Below are positions 24,028 through 37,060 of a stretch of 64,000 nucleotides of DNA, piece after piece. The notes below the pieces were generated by a model. The model had not been told where the DNA came from, made no database searches, and was given only the letters and a program-made list of their open reading frames with translations. Position numbers and translations under genes: made by a program. Source of the DNA: Rhodeus uyekii (Eukaryota; Chordata; Actinopteri; Cypriniformes; Acheilognathidae); the NCBI GenBank assembly GCA_037043235.1, contig JAWRVZ010000274.1, positions 1-64,000 on the forward strand. Direction: 5' to 3'. Within the stretch, counting starts at the first letter, position 1. Each line of letters opens with the position of its first letter.

Positions 24028-26897
24028 AAAGCTTGGGTTACTGAATATACGATCCCTTTCCTCAAAAGCACTTATTGTAAATGATATGATTACAGATCAT
24101 AAACTAGATGTGCTGTGTTTGACAGAAACTTGGCTAAAACCAGACGATTACATTACTTTAAATACTTTAGTCCACCCCTCAAGATTACTGTTATAAACAT
24201 GAGCCTCGTCTGAAAGGTAAAGGAGGAGGTGTTGCTGTAATTTATAGTAACACGATCAGTACTGCTCAAAGATCTAATTTGAAATATAATTCTTTTGAAG
24301 TGATGGTCCTTAATGTAAAATTATCTAGTGCAAGTAATAATTCCTGTTTAACTTTTGTGCTGGCTATTCTATACAGGCCACCAGGGCACCATACAGACTT
24401 CATCAAAGAATTTGCTGATTTTCTCTCAGAATTAGTAATGTCTGCAGGTAAAGTCATAATTGTCGGTGATTTTAATATCCATGTAGATAATGAAAAAGAC
24501 GCTTTGGGATTGGCATTTAGAGACATTTTAAACTCTATTGGAGTTACACAACATGTATCAGGACCCACTCATTGTCGTAATCGTACTTTAGATCTAATAT
24601 TGTCATATGGGATCAATGTTGATACTGTACTCTCTCTTTTCCAGCACTTTAGACACTGTTGCTCCGTTGCGCTTAAAGAAGATTAAAGTGTCACGGTTCT
24701 GTCTCTGTTTCCAATGTTATTAGTGTTCTAGTGGACAGAACCGTGGCACTGCTCTCACGCCTGTGTGTTTGTCTCGTTATTGTCTGCCCCGCCTCCTTGT
24801 TTCCCTTAATCATTCCCAGCTGTCTCTCATCACTACCTTCCCTCATGTGTCCTATAAATTCCCTCAGTGTTTGCTGTCCGTTGTCGTGTCGTTGTCTATG
24901 GTTTCTTCATGTTACCTGTTCCCAGATTACCGTCGCATCGGGTTTGTCCTGTGTTCTGGTTTCTAGTTTGTTATTATCCTTGAGTACTGTTTTTCCCCTC
25001 GTGGGTGTTTCATTTTGTTATGTTCAGTGTTTGTTTCTTTGGTTTGTAATAAATTACCTTTTCCCCTGCATCATTGAGTCCTCCTCTCGATCCACCCGTG
25101 ACATAAAGAAAATAGTCCAACACCGTGGTACAACGAGCACACCCGGGCCCTCAAGAGAGCAGCCAGAAAAATGGAGCGGAGCGGGAAAAAAAAGAAGCTA
25201 GAGGTTTTTCGCATTTCATGGAAAGACAGTTATATTGCATTCAGTAAGGCCTTGAAATCAGCTAGATCTACTTACTTTTCTACCCTCTTAGAAGAAAACA
25301 AATACAACCCTAGGTATTTATTTGATACAATGACTTAATTAACAAGAAATAAAGCCTCAACCCTAGATGCTTTAAAACAGCACAGCAGTAATGACTTCAT
25401 GGACTTCTTTACCTACAAAATTCATAATATTAGAGAGAAAATTATAACCATGCAACCGTCTACTACAATATCACAAAATACAGTAAATTTTAGTGTCCCT
25501 GAAGAAAAATTCCACTCCTTCATTGCTATTGGGGAGGAAGAATTGTTTAAACTCGTTAAATCATCAACATCAACAACATGTAGGCTAGACCCAATACCAA
25601 CTAAGCTACTGAAAGAGATAATTCCAGAGATCATAGATCCTCTTCTTAATATTATTAATTCATCTTTGTCATTAGGATACGTACCAAAAACCTTTAAGCT
25701 GGCCGTAACTAAACCGCTTATTAAAAAACCACAACTTGATCCTACAGAATTAGTTAATTACAGGCCGATATCGAATCTACCTTTTTTGTCAAAGATTCTA
25801 GAAAAGGCAATATCTTCACAATTATGTTCCTTTCTAGAAAGAAACAGTATCTACGAGGATTTCCAGTCAGGAGTTAGACCATATCATAGTACTGAGACTG
25901 CTCTCATTAGAGTTACAAATGATTTGCTCTTATCATCCGATCGTGGTTGTATCTCTCTGTTAGTGTTACTGGACCTTAGTGCTGCATTTGATACAATCGA
26001 CCACAAAATCCTTCTCAATAGACTTGAAAATTATGTTGGCATTAGTGGAGTTGCATTAGCCTGGTTCAAATTGTACTTATGAATCCTGATGAAACGAACA
26101 AATTCACTAAATTAACAGAATGCATAACTGATATAAAAAATTGGATGACTAATAACTTTCTACTGCTTAATTCTGATTCTATTTCTGATCTGAGATTCTA
26201 ATTATTAGACCAAAAAGTTCAGCACGTAATAATCTAGATTACTGCCTAACACTCGATGGCTGCTTTGTCAAGTCTTCGTCGTCAGTTAGAAACCTGGGTG
26301 TGCTCTTTGATACCAATCTTTCATTTGAAAGCCATGTTTCTAGCATCTGTAAAACGGCATTCTTCCATCTTAAAAATATATCTAAATTGCGACATGCTCT
26401 CTAAGACAAATGCGGAAAAGTTAGTTCATGCGTTCATGAGTTCAAGGCTAGATTATTGTAATGCTCTACTAGGTGGTTGCCCTGCACGCTTAATAAACAA
26501 ATTCCAGCTGGTCCAAAATGCAGCAGCTCGAGTTCTTACTAGAACCAGGAAGTATGAGCATATTAGCCCAGTTCTGTCAAACCTGCACTGGCTTCCTATT
26601 AAACACCGAATACATTTTAAAATCTTGCTAATTACTTACAAAGCATTAAACGTTTTAGCTCCACTGTACTTGAGCGATCTCTTAACACATTATAGTCCTT
26701 CACGTCTATTGCGATCCCAAAATACTGACCAGCTTATAATACCTAGAATATCAAAGTCAACTGCTGGCGATCGATCCTTTTCCTATTTAGCTCCTAAACT
26801 CTGGAACAGTCTTCCTATTACAGTTCGGGAAGCAGACACACTCTGTCAGTTTAAATGTAGACTAAAAACACATCTCTTTAACCTGGCATACACATAA
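24028..26897 (+). pseudogene. L2 LINE ORF2: endonuclease and reverse transcriptase
   Basis: The AP-like endonuclease begins KLGLLNIRSLSSKA, with DVLCLTETWL (catalytic Glu) and IIVGDFNIH (catalytic Asp/Asn). The RT region is read from 25399 with NYRPISNLPFLSK, then LDLSAAFDTIDHKIL (motif A). Directly after AWFKLYL at 26082 about 200 bp are missing relative to 49081-49297, and the lost piece contains the YADD motif. The C-terminal part resumes at 26256 and ends HLFNLAYT at 26894. The solo LTR, a frameshift near 24165 and the deletions inactivate it. ORF2 normally nicks DNA and primes reverse transcription there. Confidence 0.87.
24689..25103 (+). mobile_element. Solo LTR, 415 bp, TSD TAAAG
   Basis: It starts TGTCACGGTTCTGTC and ends CCCGTGACA, with inverted 8-bp tips (TGTCACGG/CCGTGACA). 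TAAAG flanks it at 24684-24688 and 25104-25108. A TATA-like TATAAATT at about 24853 and AATAAA at 25048-25053 fit LTR promoter and poly(A) sites. The uninterrupted LINE sequence is seen near 51318 in copy 2, which shows the empty site. It is related to the LTR at 11962-12435. Confidence 0.92.
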
Positions 26898-27577
26898 CAC
26901 ATTATACATACATTTTTAATCCAAATCATGTAAAATGATTGTTAGGCTGCATAATTTAGATAAGCCGGAACCGGGAACATTCCCATAACGTCTGATGTAC
27001 TCGATACATCAGAAGAAGAATGGCATCTACGCTGATATCGGTCTCTGTTTATTCCGAGGTTACCGTGGTCAGCCAGATCCGGGCCGTATCCAGATCAGAT
27101 GAAGGACCTGGACACGAGCACAGCACTGCCCTGCGGTGTCTGCGGAGACCGTGACTCTACTGGACCCTCCCCTGTGATGATCATGGACCCATCTCTAACC
27201 CGACCAAATTGGACTTCATATTGGACTTGAATTGTTGTATAATTATCATGCACTGTTTGGCTGCTGGCCAGAGGAGAACTGGTCCCCCGACTGAGCCTGG
27301 TTTCTCCCAAGGTTTTTTCTCCATTCTATTCTTCATTCGTTACGTCACCTGCCGGAGTTTTGGTTCCTTGCCGCTGTTGCCTATGGCTTGCTCAGTTGGG
27401 GAAACTTAACACTTAAAATTCATCAATTGTATTGATTCGCCTGCTCGTTTAAAGCTGCTGTTCAGCCAAACAAACTTTGTTTATATTGTTTTTCCTGTGA
27501 CCACTGTAAAGCTGCTTTGAAACAATCTACACTGTAAAAAGCGCTATATAAATAAAGGTGACTTGACTTGACTTGAC

Positions 27578-29025
<1,448 letters not shown>

Positions 29026-29384
29026 AAGTCAGCTAAATGCTTTCTGGAATCTTTTTGTGCAATCAAACTTAGTTGTGCTGGAGCTCAAAAAACTACTAAC
29101 TCACCCATCCTGTTTTATGCTCAGGCTGATTTTCTAGATCTGTGACAAACTTAATAAAATACTTAGATCACCATTTCGGGAATTAATCCCCAAGCATTTG
29201 CTGAGGAGAATAATCTGTCAGAAAAGGGGATCCAGAGGAGGAATAAGACGTGAGACAAAGGGGAAGTAGGCTACCATTACCTGCCTTTGTTTTGTCAAAT
29301 CATCGTAGTATAAAATGGAACTTTCCATGTTGATCAAAACGGGATGAGTGAGGACTCGATGCAAGGAGAGAAGGGCTTTATTGA

Positions 29385-29835
29385 TAAAAAAAAATTAAAC
29401 AATTAATTAAACAAAAACCGTACCCAAGTCGGAAAGACATGACATGACGAAAGTAAAGATTGACAACAAAACAGCAGCAAACACAGAGAATAAATAGTGA
29501 ACAAACAAGGCGTGTAATGAGGGCAGACACTTCATATTGGTTTGAGTGGGACAAATCAAACCAATAACAAGAAAACAAGACGGGCAGGGTAACACAATGA
29601 CAGAAGAGCACATGGCACAAGAAACATGTGTCAAGCCATGTGCTCAGACAAAAACATGGCATGAACACGCAACGAATGAGAACTCAAAAGACGCGTGTTC
29701 ACACAAAACAAGACAACACGAAAGAGCGCAGCCAGTGAAAACACAAGCTGCCGCATAACACAGCTCAAGGCAAGACATAACATGGAAGCAGGTGGCCAAT
29801 GAAAACATGAACCGCATGCTACACAACAACAAATG
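29385..29835. repeat. Unclassified dispersed repeat, copy 2, with minisatellite
   Basis: It matches 1363-2035 in order of blocks: a leading segment with ACAACAAAACAGCAGCAAAC-like text, then GCCATGTGCTCAGACAAAAACA, GTGTTCACACAAAACAAGACA, and GGCCAATGAAAACATGAACC near the end. The units of about 40 bp are fewer than in copy 1. Confidence 0.55.
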
Positions 29836-30430
29836 TGGATAATGTATTTGCAGATGAATGCATTGAAGACAGTTATAATAATGCTTTATCCAGAGCAGCT
29901 GATTAACCTGTCTTTTTGCTTGAAGATTTTAACAGTTGTAATGTTGGATCATTGCTTCCACAGTTAGAGCAATATTTAATCTCTCCAACTCATCTGAATT
30001 GAAGGTTGTGTTTTGGTAATGTACTTTGTACTTATGTCTCTAGATCCTTCCCTCCCCTTGTCTGTACAGTTCATAATGTAGAACTGTTTTTGCCAAAAAA
30101 AAAAAAAGAAAGTTTGAAAACACCCCTAACAAAAACAAAAACTATTCAGTTCTGGAACAATGATTCTTTGGAAACCTCAAGGGGACATGTTTTACTGATT
30201 GGGAGATGTTCTTTCAGAGCAGTGAGGGAGACCTGAACATTAACACATATGTCTTTCTGTGCTGGCAATGTCATGCCAACTAAGGAAGTTCGACTTTACC
30301 CACATAATATGCCATGGATTTCTAAAGAAAATAAAACTTATTGTATTAACCTAAAAAAATGACTTTTATGGATGGTGATAATAGACGTGTTAATGACCTG
30401 GAAAAAGAAATAAGAGACAAAACTATGGTA
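29836..30430. other. No recognised feature
   Basis: Unassigned sequence before a LINE fragment; no supported gene. Confidence 0.45.
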
Positions 30431-31410
30431 GTCAAGCTTTGATATTAAGACAAGTTCTCAGAAGCCTTTCAAATAACAACAGAAGTCCTCCAAGGAGACG
30501 TTTTAGCACCTTTCCTCTACATAATTGTAATTGACTACATCTCCGTACAATCAGAGGTAGACTTTGGATACGTGACTCACAAAGCAAGCGCGCCAAGAAC
30601 CAGCCAGAGACCAACAAGAAGCCCTTCGGCAATCCAGTGTTTAGCTGAAAAAAAAATTAAACGATAAGGCCTTTGCTGATGATATTGCTCTCCTAGAAAA
30701 CACAATAGAAAGGGCTCAAAAACAACTCGATGCTTACAAGAACAATGCAGCAAAGGTCGGATTACGACTAAACATAAAAAAAAACGAGCAGATGCAACTG
30801 AACCAACCAAAAGACGCTAACATCACAAAGCTATTCGTCGATGGACAAGAAATAGCCGTTGTTGACGACTTCAAATATCTTGGTTCTCATATTGGCTCAG
30901 TAGAAAAAGATGTAAAAACCCGAATAGCTCTAGCATGGGTGTCATTCGCGAGACTCAAACCATTCTTCAGAGCCTCAAGACAAACAATTGAATTCAAGAT
31001 GAGGCTCTTGGGTTCTCACAGAGCCACTCAAGAAAAGGCTAGATACATTTGCCAGGACATGCTACCGAATCATGCTAGGAGTTAGACAAGCGGAAGTCCA
31101 TATGAAAAATGACGAGTTATACAAGAAAGTATCGCAGCGGCCAATACAAGATCAAATCAGAGAACGCCAACTAAAGTTTATGGGCCACTGTCTCAGAATG
31201 GACAAAGAGGAACCAAACATCTACATCCTCTACAAATCGGAGATTGGTCAAAATCACAAAAGCAGACCAAAGATGAACTACCATGATCAAATTTCGACTT
31301 ATCTAACAAACAACGCTAAAGATAAACTGGATGTCGATCAGATCGCCAGAATGGCCAGAGACAAGAAGGGATGGTTTCAAAGTGTTGTGCCTAAAAAGCC
31401 CGCCCAATGA
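30431..31410 (+). pseudogene. LINE reverse transcriptase C-terminal fragment (clade uncertain)
   Basis: Across shifted frames the plus strand encodes TTEVLQGDVLAPFLYIIVID (motif B region), AFADDIALLEN (motif C with the catalytic aspartates, at about 30670), VGLRLNIKKNEQM, and FKYLGSHIGSVEKDVKTRI. It ends with MLGVRQAEVHMKNDELYKK and IRERQLKFMGHCLRM, a conserved C-terminal segment in LINEs of this kind. An unrelated insert lies at about 30560-30650, and a deletion at about 31015-31070. It is 5'-truncated and dead. It differs from the L2 copies in this window, and I cannot fix its clade. Confidence 0.75.
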
Positions 31411-31617
31411 TTAAGACAAGATGGAGGAGGGGTTCTTTGGAGGAAACACAAAAAGCACCAATCTGGCAGAATCTTAATGTGATGATGGGAAGAACTCAAA
31501 GTTCAGTGTTAAGAAACCACTTCATTTGTTGAGCAGCTGAGTATTTTTTATGCCAGTTTATTATGATTAATGCTGGGGAGGACTGAGACCAGATTGATAT
31601 AAGCAGTTCCTCTACAC

Positions 31618-31734
31618 CAGGGGTCGGCAACCCGGGGCTCTTTTCACCCCTGTGCTGCGGCTCTTTCATCCCCTGTACTGCGGCTCTTTCATCCCCTGTA
31701 CATAAGTTGTAGCAGCGGTCCCACTGTGAAAAAG
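31618..31734. mobile_element. hAT terminus with 23-bp subterminal repeats
   Basis: CAGGGGTCGGCAACCCGGGG is the same hAT terminus as at 6488. It is followed by three tandem units of the type CTCTTTCATCCCCTGTACTGCGG (31638-31660, 31661-31683, 31684-31703 partial). The homology then stops at an LTR-like sequence. No opposite terminus was found. Confidence 0.6.
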
Positions 31735-32470
31735 GCCATATGAGAGGAATAAGAGCGCTGTTGCGCTGACTGTTTCAGGGGACTTTTATTCTGAAACTAC
31801 GACGCGCATTAGTTCAGAAAGTTAAGCGGTTCAGTTCAGAGTGAATCATATATCACCCACCGCGGCAGATATCAATTAACTATTATACATGAGCGCTGGA
31901 GAAAAGCCAATAACTTGGTTAACAGCCTCGGAACGAGTGCCTATTGTGTGTTTTGTGCGTCTTATAAGAGTGAGTTCACAATTACCACTATGTTTGCTTA
32001 TGTACATACTCGTCTTTGTTATGACGCAGTAATGGCTTCATTTTCTGTTTACATTTTGATCTGGTACGTTCAGATAAAGTAATAATAATTAATGACGGTA
32101 ATTGTTTTCATGTATGAGGGGAGAAGCCAATAGTTTGTATATGTGTAATTCTGTTACTAGAATCTTGTTTTATCTGTTATAGGAAAACCAAACATACACA
32201 CACCATACTCCTTTGCACTCCCTTCCATCCAAGTCTCCATCCAAGCTCATCCATTTGAACAAGGACATTACTTGATATCTTTGATTCCTTGATATACTTT
32301 GAGATCTTTGATCAGATGTGCTTCTTGTGCTCCCACATCTCAATCTCCTTCAGCATTACTGGACATTATTGAAGCTCATATTAATGGTTGGCTCCCCTCT
32401 TTGACCCGTTTAATCGAATAAATCACTTTGAGACAATTTCTTCCTTCTCTGTCGTGTTCTGACCGACACA
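31735..32470 (+). mobile_element. Probable LTR, 736 bp
   Basis: It begins TGTGAAAAAGGCCATATG and ends GACCGACACA, so it has TG...CA borders. AATAAA at 32417-32422 lies close to the end. Left flank is hAT sequence and right flank is LINE sequence. The flanking 5-mers (CCCAC and GATGA) do not match, so it may be a recombinant or part of a larger lost element. Confidence 0.5.
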
Positions 32471-32693
32471 GATGAAAAATCTCAGACCTGTGGCACTCAC
32501 CTCAATTATCTGTAAGTGCATGGAGAGGGTGGTAGCAGGGGACCTTACCACCAAGGTAGTTGAGTGTCTGGTCCAGTTTGCTTACAAACCAAAATGCCAG
32601 ATTAACCCTCTTGGATACAGTGACTAGACTCTTGAATCTTCCAAACTCATTTGTTAAGATTTTATTTATTTTACATCTGCTTGCAACACAGCT

Positions 32694-32724
<31 letters not shown>

Positions 32725-33097
32725 GTTTTTGTATTGCTCTTTTGTAGGAAATCAAGTGTGATATCAATGAAATATGATATCTCTTTTGAAATATGCTAAT
32801 GACATGGCTTTGTTGGCTTGCATTGACAGCAATCCCGGTTTACTTTGATTCTATAGTCCAAAGGTGACAAGAAAGATCTCGGAGTTAAACATCAGTAATA
32901 CCAAAGAGTTGTGTTGTGCAAGGATTCGTTCATCTAATACATTACAAAGAATACTTTACACTGAGACTGATAAGCATCCATCCTTTATACAGCATTAAAA
33001 GGCTCAACAGCACTTATTTCTTTTGAGAAGGTTGAAGGGTTTCAATTTAAGAAAGGATGTCTTCACAACAGTGTATCGGTCAATTGGCCTGCTCTTC
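32471..33097 (+). pseudogene. LINE (CR1/Rex1-like) reverse transcriptase fragments
   Basis: Frames at 32471-32600 read LRPVALTSIICKCMERVV and QFAYK. After a gap with a (TA)n tract (32696-32720), frames from about 32790 read LLKYANDMALLACI, a degraded form of the RT YADD region, then ELNISNTKELCC and, near 33020-33080, LRRLKGFNLRKDV-like sequence. These match the palm and C-terminal region of CR1/Rex1-group RTs. Stops and deletions are many. Confidence 0.7.
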
Positions 33098-33165
33098 TAG
33101 AGCTGCTGTACAGCTAATACAAACTTTGTCTGTTATATCTGTAAAGCTGCTTTGAAACAACTGCT
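33098..33165 (+). repeat. L2-type LINE tail fragment
   Basis: AGCTGCTGTACAGCTAATAC and CTGTAAAGCTGCTTTGAAAC resemble the L2 3' UTR at 27450-27530. Too short to say more. Confidence 0.4.
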
Positions 33166-34812
33166 GACAAAGATAGACAGGAACACATAAGGGCTTATGT
33201 ACAAGGGATGATGGGGAACAGGTTCCGAGACCAACGAGATAAGTGATTGACGCGACAGGTGAGGGGAATGACACAGGGAAGCCCACGGAAGGAAACAGGA
33301 AGAGTGAAGAGACACGACACGACTGTGATATGAGTCACAATGGAAATTATTTATTTATTTAATTTATTTTTATTCCTATCCTAACCTAATTAGTGGTTCT
33401 GCAATGATTTTTTGTTTTGATATCTTTGTGGTGAAAAAAACAATTGTCTTTCACACAATCTGACACACCCACTGGAACCTCATAAATAGGTCACACATGT
33501 GTTGAACACCTCTGACCTAAACTAACTCACAAACATAACCTACTCTGGAGCAGGTTATATTGAGAGAATAAGTTACTATGGCTACTTACATATCCTGAGA
33601 GTCACCTATGTTTTTGGAACCAAAAGTTGAGTTATTCGCTTACTTACCTTTTTAACATACCTGGCATGTCACATAAATTGCTTTTGTTTTGTCCCATAAC
33701 ATATACAGTGTATGTACATTTTTATATGTACATTATTGTACATTTTTCGCTTCATCAAACAAATCGTCATATTGGCTTTTGGTTTTCTCGATCCTCGGTT
33801 ATCTCAACGCATTTTTGCAACCACCGAGGCTGTGGACATAACCGGGTTCCACTGTATACATATATATACACATATTACAAAACCACCAAACAGGTGGCAA
33901 TATTCACCATGTAAATAAGCATTAAACAAAAGAAAAAGAAAATGTAGTATGGTGCACTTTTTCTTAGCATCTGTATCTATGGTGACTTGTGGATTCATCT
34001 CTGTTGGGAATGTTAACCGTGAACATACTCTGGGTTAGATTAACTTACTCTCAGATGCATTTTTGGTACCAAAATACCTTCAGTAAGCAAAGTTTGTATT
34101 AGTCAACCAAGAGTTCACGGCATGTTTGATGGTAAGATAACCTCACTTTCTGGATGACAAAAAGTGATTGTAAACAAAATGCCTTTAAGCATATAACATT
34201 TAAATTATTTTCAAGATATTTTCTTTGCATGTATGCTATAAAAACTAAGATGACAAACTAACCGGAGTCAAGGAAGAATGTGATATAACATATGGACTCG
34301 AAAATGACAGCTTGCGCACAAAACAGGCCTATTAAAAGTCTTCAAAGAAGTCCTTCCCTACACCTCTCTCTCCTCAGTGCTTCTCCTGTCTTATTCTCAT
34401 AGCATTTGTCTCTGGGGTTCGGAGATCTTGCAGTCTTATTTGGCATTCATGGCAGGTAGACCCACCTTGTATAAAGTGCAAAATATAGAGAGATGGATTT
34501 TATTTATTCTGAAGGGTGCAAAAATGTAGCTGAAAGGATGAGATTTGCCGCAATGCTCAAGGATGCAGTTAAATCATTAATAAATTATCTACTGTAAATA
34601 TTTTTATGCTATTTCAACAACCAAACAGTCCTTATAAAGATTTTTATTTACAGAAGTAAAAATTATCCTTGTGAGAATTGTATTGAATGTTCACTAAAAT
34701 TGTTGTATGGTCATGATCCCAGCCAGCGTTACCCTTGTCTTAGGTGGAAATTTGTGTTATTTCCACAATGTTTTGTAGTAGGCCTACTTTTTAGTTGAAG
34801 CACAGTTCAATG
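33166..34812. other. No recognised gene
   Basis: 33166-33345 has LTR-like wording but no clear ends. The remainder is unassigned AT-rich DNA with no supported gene. Confidence 0.45.
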
Positions 34813-35236
34813 TTCAGGGAGGAAAGAGGCGGGAACCAGCGAACATTCAACAAACTTTAATCACAAAATAAAACTAAAATAAAATAAACATAATGGCGGC
34901 AGTCCCTCATGGACGACTGCCGCCCACACAAACACAAGCACACAACATAAAGTCCTGGGGCCTCATGTATCAACACTACTTACGCACAAAAACGTTGCGT
35001 TCGCCAGCTTTCACGCTCACGGTCGGATGTACTAAAAGTGAAACTAACGTGACAATGTGCGTTTCTCCACGGCAAGTTCATGTCAGGCGTAAGTACATAT
35101 CTCATTGTTTTGTCCATTGGCGACTACTACAGGCAATGAAGTGAAGCTGCAAACATTATACAACGAATTGTCCTATAAGTCTGTGTGAAGCAATGCTATT
35201 TATTTGCAATGTATAAAATCATTTATATATATATAT

Positions 35237-35258
35237 AATATTCCCATAAGGCTTGTGT

Positions 35259-35307
<49 letters not shown>

Positions 35308-35330
35308 CACACAAGCCTTATGGGAATATT
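35237..35330. repeat. Hairpin: 25-bp arms around (TA)n
   Basis: AATATTCCCATAAGGCTTGT... at 35237-35261 is repeated inverted at 35306-35330, separated by about 44 bp of mostly TA repeats. It is a perfect palindrome able to extrude a cruciform. Confidence 0.93.
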
Positions 35331-35400
35331 CTATAAATTATGCAATTAAGTAAGAACATATAAAAGCACGTGCAAATTGAAGGGTAAAATGAACAATTAG

Positions 35401-35990
35401 TCTATGGCAATGGCAGCTTTGGCAATATTAGAGGACATTGCTAATGGCAGAATCCGAAGAGAACGAGTTTTAGGGACCACAATGATTTTCTGGCCCAGGA
35501 TGACTGCCTTATCAGCCATTTCAGATTTCCAAGGGCTATCCTTCGAATCTAGTTGGGTCCGAATCTAGAGAGAGAGACAGCAAGGAAACACGTGATACCC
35601 GTTCCGTTACAGGTGCTGACAACGCTTGGTTTCCTGGCAAATGATTATTTTCAAAGGGAACTGACCGACCGCTCAGGAATCAGCGAGTCGTCTTTGAGCC
35701 ACGCAAAGACAGCTGTCCCCATATGATGCAGTTGACCAGCCAAACATTAAAATGCAATTTACAGCGATAGCCGGTTTCCCTAATGTAAACGGAGCGATCG
35801 ACTGCACACACATATAAGGCACCATCTGAAGATGAATTTGCATATGTGAATCGGAAACATTTCCATTCAATAAAAGTGCAGATTATATGTGATGCACAAA
35901 TATTGTGGCAAGGTGGCCTGGGTCAACCCATGATTCATACATCCTTACAAAAAGCTTGGTTGGGTGACAGCTAGCTGACAGAGTGCGCGA
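35401..35990 (+). pseudogene. Harbinger transposase, copy 1
   Basis: Plus-strand frames encode ALTDRSGISESSLSHA, QFTAIAGFPNVNGAIDCTHI with the first catalytic Asp, then SEDEFAYVNRKHFHSI and VARWPGSTHDS with the second. These are hallmarks of the HARBI1-like DDE nuclease. A stop directly follows THI, there are frameshifts, and the LINE-like conserved QIICDAQ segment is shortened. The minus-strand frame at 35673-35870 is its shadow. Confidence 0.82.
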
Positions 35991-36147
35991 TGGCTTCTTG
36001 ATGAGTGATGCATTTAAAGTTATGGTTCTATCTAATAGTACTTTTTATTTTTATTTATTTGCATTTAATTAAATTAATTATATAACAATTATATATAATA
36101 ATTGTATTTAATTATACAACAACCCTCCAGAAGACCGCGGTTATCCA

Positions 36148-36402
36148 CTAAAGACAATTATAAGACCATTTATTTTTAGGATCATTTACAGTGCAACTTT
36201 CAGATCCAAACGCATTGACGGCATCAGCTAAACTCCCCCATATTTTCATATTTTTTTTCCTTTTGTTATTAATTCCGGAGGACAAAGTTCCCAATTTTTT
36301 TTTTCTAATTTCTACCTCCGATAGTAGCACCTCCAATTCACTTTCTGTACTTTCACTTTCGTTTTCGTGCCGCTTCCTTTTCCCAAGTGGACTCATTACC
36401 AT
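36148..36402 (-). CDS. Harbinger Myb-like DNA-binding protein, copy 1
   Basis: An 84-residue frame opening MVMSPLGKRKRHENESE has an acidic N-terminus, a lysine-rich block (NNKRKKNMKIWGSLADAVN) and WSYNCL near the end. The tryptophan spacing and helix pattern match the Myb/SANT-like protein that Harbinger elements use to bring the transposase to DNA and into the nucleus. It is shorter than the usual ~200-300 residues, so it is a truncated gene. The paralogous frame at 36709-36959 is more damaged. No evidence of host use. Confidence 0.65.
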   Translation of the reverse strand: MVMSPLGKRKRHENESESTESELEVLLSEVEIRKKKLGTLSSGINNKRKKNMKIWGSLADAVNAFGSESCTVNDPKNKWSYNCL

Positions 36403-36708
36403 ATTTAAATCAGTTTAATTAAGGGAGGAGACTGGGTGGAGTGTTGTGCTCGTGCATGTGCGCTCAATTTCACGTGAATCGGGATGTACGAAGAGAATAT
36501 GCGCGGGATCCTTCGAACGCAGAGATTGATACATCTGGATTTTTTTGTGCGTTCGCACATTCACAGCTTTGTCCGTAAGTGATGTTTCAGTATGAATTCA
36601 ACGCAAGTCTTAGTACATGAGGCCCCTGGCCTGGGGATACCGCGCATATTCTCAAGCACGAGCGCAACACTCCACCCAGTCTCCTCCCTTCATTAAACTG
36701 ATTTAAAT

Positions 36709-36959
36709 ATGGTAATGAGTCCACTTGGGCAAAAGCAAGCGGCACAAAACGAAAGTGAAAGTACAGAAAGTGAATTGGAGGTGGTACTATCGGAGGTAGA
36801 AATTAGAAAAAAAATTATTTGGAACTTTTTCCTCCGGAATTAATAATAAAAGGAAAAAAATATGAGTGGGAGAGTTTGGCTGATGCCGTCAATGCGGTTG
36901 GATCTGAAAGTCGCACTGTAAATGATCTTAAAAATAAATGGTCTGATAATTGTCTTTAG
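36709..36959 (+). pseudogene. Harbinger Myb-like protein, copy 2
   Basis: It starts MVMSPLGQKQAAQNESE and mirrors copy 1, then shifts frame after EIRKKI, with stops near 36838-36845. The C-terminal half returns as YEWESLADAVNAVGSESRT and NKWSDNCL. It is a pseudogene. Confidence 0.75.
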
Positions 36960-37060
36960 TGGATAACCGCGGTCTCCTGAAGAGTTGTTGTATAATTAAA
37001 TGCAAATAAATAAAAATAAAAAGTACTATTAGATAGAACCATAACTTTAAATAACATCAC

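Larger units (their letters stand above)
22601..27577 (+). mobile_element. L2-type LINE, copy 1, nearly full length
   Basis: The 5' end, CCTTCTGTGTGGCTGATTG, coincides with the 5' end of minus-strand copy 2 at 56602, which supports a shared true start. ORF1 (SGNH esterase), ORF2 (AP endonuclease plus RT) and a 3' UTR ending in GACTT repeats are in order. A 415-bp solo LTR splits ORF2 at 24689-25103. Deletions have removed part of the endonuclease-RT linker (about 24630) and the RT catalytic core (about 26080), so the copy is dead. Confidence 0.9.
34958..36625. mobile_element. PIF/Harbinger transposon, copy 1 with both termini
   Basis: The element begins GGGCCTCATGTATCAACAC and ends TTAGTACATGAGGCCC, flanked on both sides by CTG (34955-34957 and 36626-36628). 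A 3-bp duplication of CWG or TWA form is typical of PIF/Harbinger. It carries a plus-strand transposase pseudogene and a minus-strand Myb-like gene, the two-gene layout of this superfamily. A 25-bp inverted repeat around a (TA)n tract lies at 35237-35330 and is missing from copy 2. Confidence 0.85.

Noticed and set aside
36148..36402. A domesticated Myb-like host gene
   Set aside because: It lies inside a Harbinger element with its transposase remnant, is truncated and has no sign of constraint.
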